DNA of 64,000 bases from Austropuccinia psidii (taxonomy: Eukaryota > Basidiomycota > Pucciniomycetes > Pucciniales > Sphaerophragmiaceae), in NCBI GenBank assembly GCA_023105745.1, contig JALGQZ010000013.1, positions 22,692,105-22,756,104 on the forward strand, given 5' to 3'. Below, piece by piece: positions 24,880 through 35,745 of this stretch (within the stretch, counting starts at the first letter, position 1; the number at the start of each line of letters is the position of its first letter). Below the pieces are notes generated by a model, which was not told where the DNA came from, ran no database searches, and saw nothing but the letters and a program-made list of their open reading frames with translations. Made by a program: the position numbers and the translations under genes.

Positions 24880-25365
24880 TTAGTCATTGAGGCGGACTTA
24901 AATAGGAGGATGGCAGAGATGTATATAGATGCCAATTGTGGTGGTGAGGAGTCAAGGTCTTAACAGGGGTATATTGGGCTGTTATGGGGGGCACCGCTCA
25001 TGTGGAACTCAAAGAGGCAAGCTTGTGTGGCCTCCTCAATTCTTCAGGCGGAGTATATGGCATTTCCTTTGGGGGAAAAGGATTTTATGTAAGTGGTTGA
25101 AAATTTCAAAGGCATTTTGGGGGATGTGATACCAGAAATTTAATCTAACAACATGTCAGCCATTAAGGTCGCAGGGAATGATGGGAGTAGAAGAGGATTT
25201 CATTTGATTAAAGAGCTGGTGGAAAAGAAAAAAGTGTTGCTGTCATGGGTCAGGTTTGAAGAACAGTTGGCCAAAATTTTTAAAAAGAACTTGAGGGAAA
25301 ATAAGATTCGATCTTTTAAGAAGGGGATTGCGTGCAGGCCGGTTTTTGTGGGGGGGGAGTGTTGA
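24880..25365 (+). pseudogene. Copia RNase H remnant
   Basis: RNase H removes the RNA strand during cDNA synthesis. Frame 1 shows YIDANCGGEES with the first catalytic Asp (24,928-24,930) and LQAEYMA with the Glu. SNNMSAI follows, where the third position, normally Asp, is now Asn. The usual EQLADIFTK ending is degraded to EQLAKIFKK. Stops occur at the domain start and inside. The last open segment (25,153-25,365) runs through the polypurine tract and ends at TGA inside the 3' LTR, so the final Cys codon and stop come from LTR sequence. Confidence 0.8.
25349..25359 (+). promoter_or_regulatory. Copia polypurine tract
   Basis: TGGGGGGGGAG abuts the start of the 3' LTR (TGTTGAG at 25,360). This is the position and composition of the plus-strand primer of LTR retroelements. 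Confidence 0.8.
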
Positions 25366-27723
25366 GTGATATGCATATGCACAAAAGCTTGCAGTAGATG
25401 CGGTGTGAGCCTGTGAGGTATGTATAACATACCCATAAGGCCACAAATGATTTTATAAACAGCTAATTTTGTCTTAAAAAGACTTTTTAGTTGAAATTAA
25501 AATAAAAAATAACAAAAAATAAGTATAACTTTATTTTGGATAAACAAAGTTATAAATATTATGTCACTTTTGGATTCTACACCAAAAATAACCTAGGGTA
25601 CATCCATAAGGTGTTATACCCAAAAACACTTATTTCTTGTGTTATTAGAAGATTTAAGAATCTCACAGTACTAATGTAACTTTTTTAACATTTTTTTAAA
25701 GTTGTTAAATTTAAGCTTAAATAAGCTTAAATCTAAAGTTGCATAAGGTTAATGCAAACTTACCAAAATTTTAGTTAAAATTGAGGTGTGGTGTATATTT
25801 ACTGAATTGGCTAAGGATTTTCCATACAGAATGTAAATCCTGCGTGAGCTCAATTTAAAAGGGTTTAAAGCCATGGTATGGCTTTAAATAAATAAAAGGG
25901 CAAAATCCACACAAAAAGGTGGGACAAAGGAAAAAGACCAAATAGAGCTGGGGTACCCAACTTTTTGGATCTGAAATTATTCAATTAAGGTTGTCCACCT
26001 GTATTGGAGGATTTTCAACCTTATTTAAACTTTAAGATTAGACTTTGATCCAACCTTAAGGTTTAAACTGGTTTTATCCCAATTTGGACAGGAATTTCAA
26101 GCTGCCAAAGAGTAAATCCCAATATGCAGGCTTGAAATCAAGATTTTGAGAACTGTCAAAGCTTAATCAGGCTTAAAAACCTTAAATAAGCTTAAAAATT
26201 TAAAGTTACAAGCATCAAAACCTTATCAAAAGCTAAGGTTTGGTGTGTATTGCTATTCTACGTGGAAAAATAGTAATAACTTCAAAAATTCATTAAAAAT
26301 CCAAATCTTAATGGATTTGCTTGAAAATTTCACACAGCTTAGTATTTAATATTATCTATATATAAATTAAATTTTAAGTATCTTTTATAAATAAAATTCC
26401 TGGGTAATCAGCCTGGAAATTTACTCTTTTAATTAAGCTCAAAGAAAATTATGATTTCTTTAAAAATTAATTAAAAATTGAGTTTAAGAGATTTCTGCTT
26501 GAAACTCTATTTTTAAGTTGTTCATGTGATGAGCTTTAATATAAATAAGTTTATTTTTATTAAAAACTTAAAATAATTAGTTTAAATGAGGATTAAAGTT
26601 ACCTGGAGTTAAGAATAACACTGGTAACTTTAAATTGGAATTAAAAACAAGTTGCCTGAAGTTAAGAACTTTGTTTTTAGGTATGGGTTTTCAGTTTTGA
26701 CCTGAGCACGCCCTCTATATTCCTTATGAATCATGAGAGCTGCTCTGAAGACATAAAAAGAGTCTTTTCATCACTGTTTTTGTCCATCATTCATTATCAA
26801 TCCAATCATATTAGACATTTAAACAGGTAATGTTTTATTAGTTATAAAATCTTATTATTAAAGTAATTCTTAAGTTATTTTATTCTTTATTAATTGTAAA
26901 TTAAAGAATTGAAGTCATAGAATTCAGATTATTGTTGTAATCATCAATAATATATTTTATATTATAAAATTATCATCTTAAATATCTTTTAAAATCCACA
27001 AATACCTCTTAAAAACTCTTTAATCTTAAATTTTATCATAAAAAGTTGTTTTATCTTTAAAATTATTGATTTTAGGCGTGTTTTTAACTTATAATCATTA
27101 TTTAATATAATAACTGTTGTTGTTTAACTTGTTGTATTAAATAAATATTATAAGTAAGTTTTCTCTAAAGTCCTATATTTTTTTATCTAGTATTAGTTTT
27201 TTTATATAGAATTTTATTCTATAAAAATTATTTCTGCACAGTGTGTGTTATAATTCTTTTATTTATATTATTTATAAGTGGCTAATATTCATATTTCCAC
27301 GTGTAATTGTCTCATTAAGAGCTTTACAAGTCTTATTGTTATAACTGTCAGTGACTATAACAATAATAGAATAATTATAATTTATTATAATTATTATTAT
27401 TATATAATTATTTTTAATAATTATATTTAAATTTGTGGTTATAATATTTTATTATATTATATATTTCTATTGAGGACAGTCATAGTACTCTTGATTTTGC
27501 TACTATTATCAAGAGTTTCATAGACAAACCTTACATGCGGTGCAGTTGTAGATAGATATATAATAAGTTTCCTCAAAAGAGAATCCTCTCTTTGGGGGAG
27601 TTATTACTCTTATTTTTAAATTATTATTTCTATTTTTATCTACAGGTATGTTAGCTATGAAATGAATCTCCTGGGGGAGTTATTACTCTTATTTATTATT
27701 GATTACTTATATTTTTATCTAAA
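25360..27723 (+). repeat. Copia 3' LTR, split by a family A LTR
   Basis: The first 44 bases lie at 25,360-25,403 and the remaining 183 at 27,541-27,723. Joined in their natural order they are the same length as the 5' LTR to within 2 bp. The last bases read ATCTAAA in place of ATCTACA. The 3' copy of the target duplication, GTCAG, follows directly. Confidence 0.92.
25404..27535 (+). mobile_element. Family A solo LTR, copy A6, inside the Copia LTR
   Basis: A 2,132-bp solo LTR, plus orientation, starting TGTGAGCC and ending CCTTACA, with exact target duplication TGCGG (25,399-25,403 and 27,536-27,540). Both ends match the family: GTATG-ATACCC near the start, and TCATAGACAAACCTTACA at the end as in A3. 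It is one of the longest family A copies and forms its own subfamily. Because it splits the Copia LTR, it entered after the Copia element. No internal sequence remains. Confidence 0.93.
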
Positions 27724-27728
27724 GTCAG

Positions 27729-29139
27729 AACTTATATGATGTCTCCCGAGTTTTTAATGACTAATAATAGTCATTGTGGAAGTTTTCAAGATTTAAACTA
27801 CCTTTATTTTAAGTATTAAACCAGTACTGATAGGTACAGACCAGTATTGGCCAAAAACCTTCCAATACAGATATTTCAGTCGGATTTTGAGATATCAAGA
27901 ATACAAGAGCACAGAATTCAAGAATTTAATAAGCTCTTGAATTTGATATTTTTCATGCTTACCTTTCTCAAAAGTAGCAAAATTTGCAAAGGTTTTAAGC
28001 TTTTTGCTTTATTTTTGTACATCAGTATGTGGCTTCAAAAAATTCCAAGCCAGATAGATATCTTCTCCAATTTAGAAGAAAACTGTATTTAAAGGTTACA
28101 TAATCTTAGGGATTGATGAGCTATACAGTCTTTTATACTTCACAGTGCAGCTGCATGAATATATCGCAAAGATACAGGGGTTTCTTTATATTTCTATTTT
28201 CATAAGTCCTGTATTTTGGGCAAAGACCTTTTTGCCAATTTGGACAGTACAGAGGTCTGAGGTATGTAAAATTAAAGCTCTAATATGGATATTCAATTTG
28301 TTTGTACTTTTGTAAATTTTTGTACAAGCCCCCTTGGACTTTTGAGGGGTTCTTAGTGAAAAAAGGTGGTATAGTGGTATTTCCTGAAGTAGGAATTCTG
28401 AAGAGGAATGAATGATACCATTGAATATCTCTAATTAAGAGATTTAAGAAGAATAAAATTTTTGTGGGGCTTCATTTAAATATGCATAAGTTGGATGAGA
28501 GGTGAAAATGAGGGGTTTTTCTTATTTAGTCTTATCTTTGATGAGGTATATCTTTGTCCTTTCTTATCCTATTTGGGTAAGGTTTGTATTTTTATATTTG
28601 AGAAGTTTCCCTCTTTATATAATACTTTTATTGGTTATATTTGTCCAAAAATCTTCATACCATTACTTATGGTATGTTGGATTTCATGCTGGTACTCTGT
28701 TTAGAGTCACAGGCTTACAGCAGAAGTGAGAAGTTTGGCTGAAATTTCATAGTACATGTGCCTTGTTTTAAAATAAAAGATTTTTTCTTATATGAATCTG
28801 CATTTTAAATCATTATAAGCATATTAATATTCACATATTGAGAGGTGCTGTTAATATGATGCCCCCAAAACTAAAAACACATCGGCTGAATTGTTTCAAA
28901 AATTTGCAAGTAGAAGCATTGAAGCCTTGAATATGATAATAGCTAAGTGGCATAAATTATTAGAAAAAATTCTCTCATCTGAAAATCTAGTGTAAGAATG
29001 AAAATATTTTTTTAAATACCAATGTCCTTAAATCACAACAACCTTGAGATTATAGCGGAAAAGAGTCATATTGTGGGGTGGGAAAATCGTAAATAAATGT
29101 TTTTGGGAATTTATTTGATAATTTTATGCAAAAATTAGG
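27729..29139. other. Spacer, no recognised gene
   Basis: Continuation of the locus into which Copia inserted. Two overlapping plus-strand frames of 69 and 75 codons (28,495-28,729) are rich in hydrophobic residues but match nothing I know. A G/T-rich purine piece near 28,330-28,375 is followed by TGGTATTTCCTGAAG, which looks a little like an LTR start, but no partner was found. Confidence 0.35.
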
Positions 29140-31700
29140 ATTTTGTGTAGTTAGACCAATTCTTTATCCAAATTTAATCATGCATATTCCCTTAGACAGA
29201 TAAATAATTTCCCCTTACTTAAGCTAATTTGGGCCTTGTCTACTGATATGATTCAATATAGATATCTCAAAGAGTCTCTTCAATTATTTCATCAACACAG
29301 AATCTGTTTTAATCAATTTATCTTTATCTTCTACCGTCATATTGTGGCCAAACCTGTCATATATATCATTTTATATGGATGAAGCCTTTGTCAATTTGGT
29401 GGACTTCGGCCATTTTTCACTTTTCTAATGCCACAAAGATGTTCAAGAAAATTTTTATTTCTATTTCAGTCCAAATTAATGAGCTTTATCCTATCACACT
29501 CAGCTTTTTTCAAGGAGGTTTTTTTCAGGACTACCATATAAATTTCTTTATATTAAGAAAACAGTCACCAATTGTTCCAAATAGAATAAAATGGCCCGGG
29601 GAACCAAATTCATTCTTCAATTTAAGCTGAAAATATTCATTACTTTACTATCTGTCCTTCTTCCAAAATATGTGTTGCAGTGAGATTTTATATATATTGA
29701 TTTATATGTATGAATGGGTCCTACATTGCTTGATAAATGGTAATTTTTAACCATTACAATTTCATGGTTTTTTGGAAGACTTTGTAATTCTTTCATGAAA
29801 TAATCACCTTTTTGAACTTTTATCTATGGATATTCTGCAAATAAATTTGTTCCATTTTAATTCTCTACAGCTATTTATACAAATCCGAAAGTATAGAATT
29901 TACCAATATAAGGGCTAGTGTTAAGTATTCTACTTCTATATAGATGGTCTGGGGCACCTTAGTTACGCTTTCATTGACGCCAAATGCATTTGTAACTGTA
30001 TCTCCAATCCTTCATCCAGGTTATTTGTTTAATTGGAAATTGATATATTGATATTGGGTCATAGATAACTTGCAAATTTGGAAATAATCTGGACATTTTG
30101 TCTAATTAAAAAGAATTCAGATACTTAGGGAATCTAATTAAAGATCATATGAAAGAATAACCTATTTGGAACTTTATCTCTGGCCCTTCCTCCACAATAT
30201 TCATTTGATTGGTATTTTCTATCATTATTCTACTGATATAAAATTCACAAATTTGGCAATAAAAGATCCATTCATAACTATTCTGGTACCATGTAGATGA
30301 TGTGAGTCACCCAAGTTATATTTACATGAAATAATAACCCATATGAATGTTCATCTCTGTCCCTTCCTCCAAGATATCTTCTCAATTGGAGCTTAATGTA
30401 GTGATCTGTGGAAATAAATAAGGCATGAATTAAGAACTTCTTTGGTCATTTTGAACCAAGGGAGTATCATATACGCTTTAATACAAGAATAACCCAATTG
30501 GACCTGTATCTAAGGCCTTTCTTTCAGGATATTTGTCCCATTGAGATTTTATATGATGATTGATGTTGCAAAAAAGTCTCAAATTTGGTAATAAAAGGGT
30601 AATTTTTGACGATGATGATGCCTTATAGAGAATATTGGGATATTTAGTCATGCTTTCATGCAAGAGTACCTTATTTGGACATTCATCTCTGGTCCTTCAT
30701 CCAAGACGCAGTTCAATTGGCCCTTAATATACTGATATATGGGGATAGAAAATTCTTTAATTTGGAAGTACATTGGCCATTTTGACCATTCTAACTCCAT
30801 ATATATGGTCCGAAGAGTCCTTGGAGCGCTTGAATGAAAGCATAACCCATTTCTACCTATATTTATAGCACTTTCTTCAGGAAATTTGTTGCATTGTATT
30901 TATATATAGTCATTGATATGGATAAAAAACCCCTACGTTTGTTAATTCAAGGAGAATGTTCGACTATTATAGTCTCATGAAGATCTTCAGAGGAGCTCTA
31001 TTTATTCTTAAATTTGATAATAGCCCATTTTTACCTGTATCTCTGGTCCTTCATACAATATTGTGTTAAATTGACACTTTATATGGAGATATATGCGGAT
31101 AGAAAAGACCTGATTTTGGACTTACATTGGCCATTTTCGACAATTAAGAATCCATATAGATAGTTCAGTAAGCCTCAGGTCTTTCTTTCATGCAAGCGTA
31201 ACCAATTTTTACCTGTATCTCTGTCCCTTCCTCCATTATTTTTGCTACATTGTAATCTTATATGATAATTTATATTGATACAAAAGTCCTGAATTTGGTA
31301 ATTCAAGGGCCATCTTTGAATATTCTAATTCCATAAAGATGGTATTTAAAGCTTCAGATACTCCTTAATGAATGAATAACCCTTCGGATTTTCTTATCTG
31401 GGCCTTACTTCTAATTATTTATTCCATTTGAGCTCAACTTAGTTATCTATGGGAATAAAAAAGTCGTCAATTTAGAAGTATACTTCTCTTTTTTATTATT
31501 ACAAATATATATATAAAGTTAAGTCCACCCCATTCAAGTATTCATGAAATTGTACCAAATTTCTACCTCTATCTATGGAAATTTTTATCATGCTTTCTTT
31601 AACATAAAACAATATATTTTGACTTCTGCAGTTTCCAACGTCCTCCCTTTTCAAAAGTGTTGGTCCATTTTTGAGTTTTCTGAAGAATATTTTACAATAC
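29140..31700. repeat. Decayed tandem array, period about 177 bp
   Basis: About 14 diverged head-to-tail units. The landmark resembling TATCTCTGG-CCTTCCTCC starts at about 29319, 29462, 29649, 29821, 29999, 30175, 30352, 30507, 30684, 30860, 31038, 31216, 31395 and 31570. Most spacings are 172-179 bases; 143, 155 and 187 mark small deletions or gains. Other landmarks recur in phase: a TTGGTAATTCAAGGGCCATT segment, a CATATAGATGGTC segment, and a TTCATG-AATAACCCATTTGG segment. The units are full of stops and not coding. This is an old satellite of near-nucleosome unit length. A role at a centromere or telomere is possible but not shown. Confidence 0.8.
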
Positions 31701-34700
31701 TTATTTATAGATTCATTAACTAAATAATTAATACCTTGGCTTCTTTCCCAATATATTTGAAAATTAAATTCACATATCTCATTTATCCGGGTGGAAAATT
31801 GCCGTTTTCCATATAATTAGCTCATCTTAGTGTCATTTGAGTGCTTTTTTTCAGCAATTGTGGTTAAGGGGGTTGTTCTTCTGTGAGAGGAAGATCAATA
31901 CAAATATATATTCCTTTCAAAAAGAAATCAATTTCAATTACACAGAAAGTCTGTGTTTATATAAAACGGCTGGAAATCATGACCAGCATTTTCATTCTCC
32001 TTGAGGGTAAAATATGATAGATTTTTGCATCAGAAACTCGCATTTCCTTTCAGTGAAGTATTATAAAATTGAAATTTCCATTCTCTTAAGCTTTTGTTGG
32101 AAATTTTTCTACTGATTTCTTTTTTTCCAGAATAACTCTTTTCAATATCTAAACTTTAAAAAAGGTCTAATGGCCCTGATACTCTCTTTGAACCCCATAT
32201 TTTCTTCTCCCAAATTACAATCAGCTTGAGAAAAGATTCATGTTCATTTTCATTTTATTCAATTGAAACACCAAAGGCAAATACATTGATAGGGATTTGT
32301 ATGTTCCCAAAGTTAAAGCTTTATATTAAATTAAATTAAGCAATATTAAAGATTATTTTATCAAGTTTCTCTTGATTCATGACTGTATATATTGAAAATA
32401 TTAGTTTCTCACAATACCTTCTTTTGAGCTCAAATCAATAATCTACTTTAAAGCAATGGATAAGTATCAAATTTTGGCACAGTGCTCAAGAAATTCAATA
32501 CATGATTTTTCAAGCCCCTTCATACTCAATTCAAATAATTTTTTTCAATTTTGAAGTGATAAGAAATTAATTCAAGGGAAAGGATCTACTTGAGTAATTT
32601 CATGTCAATATATGTTTTTTTTTAAATTATTTGGAAATTCAGAAAATGAAAAGGAGGCTTTTACAGCCAAAAATGAAAATAAGTAATGTATAATTTTTAG
32701 CCTTATTACTTCTCCATTATTTGTAGCTAAGTTATCAAAGGAGCTGTCTTTTAATGATATTAATTATTTTTTTGTGGATCATTATTAAGATATATTTTAG
32801 CTTGGAATGTCACTGATATGCTTAATCAAACACCAAGCAATCTTGAAAATATCTCAAAAGGAGAAGTAACTTTTCATAAGAGCATGAAAGGATTCATTGA
32901 AGACATTAAATATTCAAAATAAATAGAACCAAATTTTTTTATTTATAAAAAAATGGATGCCTTTTCATATTATTAGATACTTTCTCATATAAATATGAAT
33001 ATAATTCTAATGAGGAATACTGAATATGCGATTTATTCCTTTGCAAGAATATATGAAATTTTTGAAACTAAACATCAATTTAATGACTCTAGGGCTATCA
33101 TATTCTGAAATTAAATTGAACTTAAACTGAAAAATATATTTTATGCTTATCCATATATTTCTTCAAGTGACTCCTAAGTGACAGAGTTTTGAACCAATGG
33201 TGAGTTAGTATCACTTTCTAGAAAGTAACAAAAATTTTCCCTGGTGATAGTAATAAGAATTTGAGCTGTAAAATAAAATTCAAAACACATGGAATTTTAA
33301 CTTCTCTGAACCAACTGGCCATTAAAGATAAGAAAATTGAAATATAAATAAAGGATATTAAAAGAAATGAAAATACTTACTGGAGGAAGATAGCTGTTAT
33401 AATTAAATTGATTCAGGGCTGGGACCATATAGAAAAAAAAATTGGTGAGTAGTAAAAATATTTCTTGTTTTAAAAAGAATATTTTGTCTAAAAGTGATTA
33501 ATAAATCATTCAACCTCACCATGGAAAAGAAACTATCTCTTCTAGCAGAAAGATCAAGTTAAAGCCAGGGTCAACCAGGATTCAAGATTGATTAATACTG
33601 GGCTATAGCTTGCTATTATTATCTATTCATATTCAAGGCCTTAATTTCAAAATAGAGAAATTCCTAATACAAAAGAAGTTGTCAAAACCCATGTACTTTG
33701 GTGGACACATGTTTAAATGTGTTTGGGAAGGGCATGGGTCTTCAAAGAATACCTTCTTAATCTCATATCAAAACCCATATCTAGTATACCTTCCCAAGCT
33801 CATGTAAAAACCCATATTTTTCATATTTCAGAATCTTAAAGCTAATAGATTTTCAAAGAAATTTTTTTAAAGATTTATTCCACATTTTAAGCTAAATTAG
33901 ATATACATACTAAGACAAAGAAATTATCTTTTCATATAATCAAGTATTGGGGTCTGTTTTGCATTTTTTCAATTGTTCATATTTTAACAGCCTGCTGTAG
34001 CACTCTGAATACTGAACAAGGATGTCTTCTTTCTTTTTTGAAAAGTGGGAGATACGATTCAAAGCTCTTTGAATTAATTACAAAAAATCTGAAAGAGAAG
34101 GGACGGAAAGTTTGGGCTTGTTTAAGTCAATTTCTGAAATTTCTGAGCAGTTCAAATTTTCTTTATTAAATATGTCTTCAGTCAAAAGTAGATTAAGCTC
34201 ATTCTTTTTTTCCGGGTTTAGAAGTTCTGATATTGAAAGTTAATTAAATCCTGTAATAAGGCCTATTTTTACAATAAAGTGTTTTCTTCATCAAGTAAGG
34301 CTTTCGCTTAAATTAATCCAAAGTAACTTGGTAAAGTAGTGAGTTTTGGTACCACCTGTGTATGGTTCCAATAATATTTTATGGTTTCAGGGGTCACTGC
34401 ATTCCAAGCCAAGTGTAAAAGGTGAATAGTACTTAGCTGGTCTATGCTGTATATATGAATTCCAGTAATATTGCTATTGTATTATTTCATTACTAAAGGA
34501 ATTAATCTATTTTGATATTTTTCCTTCAAATCTCTTATTATCCCTACATACAGTTGCTACATGTGAGATATGTGAATTTTTGAGAATAAAAAGATTTTCC
34601 CATGCAGTAATCGTTCAGAAGGCTTTTCATGGACTTTGAAATCTTCCAAAAGGAGAATTACCTCTTTGATTTTTCGCACAAAGCTATTTATTCCATGATA

Positions 34701-35600
34701 CTACCCATTTTGGAAAAATTAGGCTAATAATACACGCTTTGTAATTAAAAATATAGCTATAGCCCAGCTGGAAGCAATATTTATTTTTGAAGAAACTTGT
34801 CCTTTAAAACCTTCCAATAAATAATTAGGGTAGTTTTTCTACGCCAGTTTCATTTCAAGTGAATGCAACAGTAAGTTGGGTCTTATTCATTTCTCCTCCA
34901 TTATTGATTTAGGAAGAAGGCTCTTTTTCAGGGGAAATTATCAAAAATAATATTTCAAGCATCAGTAAGTGAAATTTCAAGAAAAAGAGAAGAAAACATA
35001 CGCATAAACAATCGAATTTTTTCAGTTTAAAAATGTCATCAGTATTTTATCCTGAGAAAAGTGGGACAAGACACTTTATTTCTCCTCCAGCTATAGCCAA
35101 ATCTTTTTACATGGTTTCTACATGACGTTTATGAGAAGTGAAGCCATTTGTTCCTAGGTAATCTGCTCAATATTTCACAATCCTTTCACTTGATCTGTAT
35201 AATGTCACCAGTAATGAGTAGCTGTTCTCCTTTGCTTTCTGAATTTTTTGCTTGTACAATACTTAAAATTACCAACTTGCTTTAAAATTGCTCATTTATA
35301 AACTTTATTGGCTTGATGAATTTAGTTCCCATCTTTAAGAAATGCAGATATATGTGGCTTCCTCAGGCATGTTTGTAAATCTTCTCAGTATTAATATGTT
35401 TTTTTACCATTTTTATGGCTTTAGCCTAATTTCTTAATATTCTGCAGAATTTCGGAATGTGAATTTTTGAGGATTCCTTTAATTATGATTCAGGCCCTTT
35501 TTATTTCTTTCCTACAGGCTAATATATCTTTTCAGAAGCTTTTTTTCAATCATTCCTTCTCTTTTTATAATTTAGCAGTTGATATTTTATCTTCAGAAAA
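31701..35600. other. Anonymous AT-rich DNA
   Basis: No credible gene or repeat copy was recognised. Frames on both strands are short (up to about 65 codons at 33,610-33,807) and carry no known motif. Confidence 0.35.
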
Positions 35601-35610
35601 TTGAATCAAG

Positions 35611-35745
35611 GTCTTCTATTCTCGATATTTTGTGGCCATAGAAGAAATCGTCTCAATTCCTTCATCACCAACCGAATGAGCTTATCCACTGTAGCTTTGT
35701 CATCAATCGAATTGATTTCATTATTGAGCCATTCTTCTATGTATG
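35611..35745 (-). pseudogene. Short coding-like fragment, unknown family
   Basis: On the minus strand about 45 codons are open and read like real protein, with balanced charged and hydrophobic residues (for example IEEWLNNEINSIDDKATVDK) before a TGA. No start codon, partner domain or family is recognised. It may be the trace of an old transposon gene, or chance. Confidence 0.2.

Larger units (their letters stand above)
21214..27723 (+). mobile_element. Ty1/Copia LTR retrotransposon, complete but decayed
   Basis: A full Ty1/Copia element of about 4.4 kb once the nested LTR at 25,404-27,540 is removed. It has a 229-bp 5' LTR, primer-binding site, gag, protease, integrase, reverse transcriptase, RNase H, polypurine tract and a split 3' LTR. 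The 5-bp target duplication GTCAG is exact at 21,209-21,213 and 27,724-27,728. The domain order PR-IN-RT-RH is diagnostic of Ty1/Copia. Gag reads mainly in frame 3 and everything from the zinc knuckle to the 3' LTR in frame 1, so at least one frameshift lies before 22,261. In-frame stops and lost catalytic residues show that it is dead. Confidence 0.93.

Noticed and set aside
28330..28400. Polypurine tract plus LTR start
   Set aside because: Purine run followed by TGGTATTTCCTGAAG is suggestive, but no second LTR, duplication or upstream pol remnant was found.
29319..31570. CRISPR array
   Set aside because: Units are long, diverged and head-to-tail without alternating identical repeats and unique spacers; the DNA is eukaryotic.
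29140..31700. Coding tandem-repeat protein
   Set aside because: Although 177 is divisible by three, unit lengths vary (143 to 187) and all frames are full of stops.
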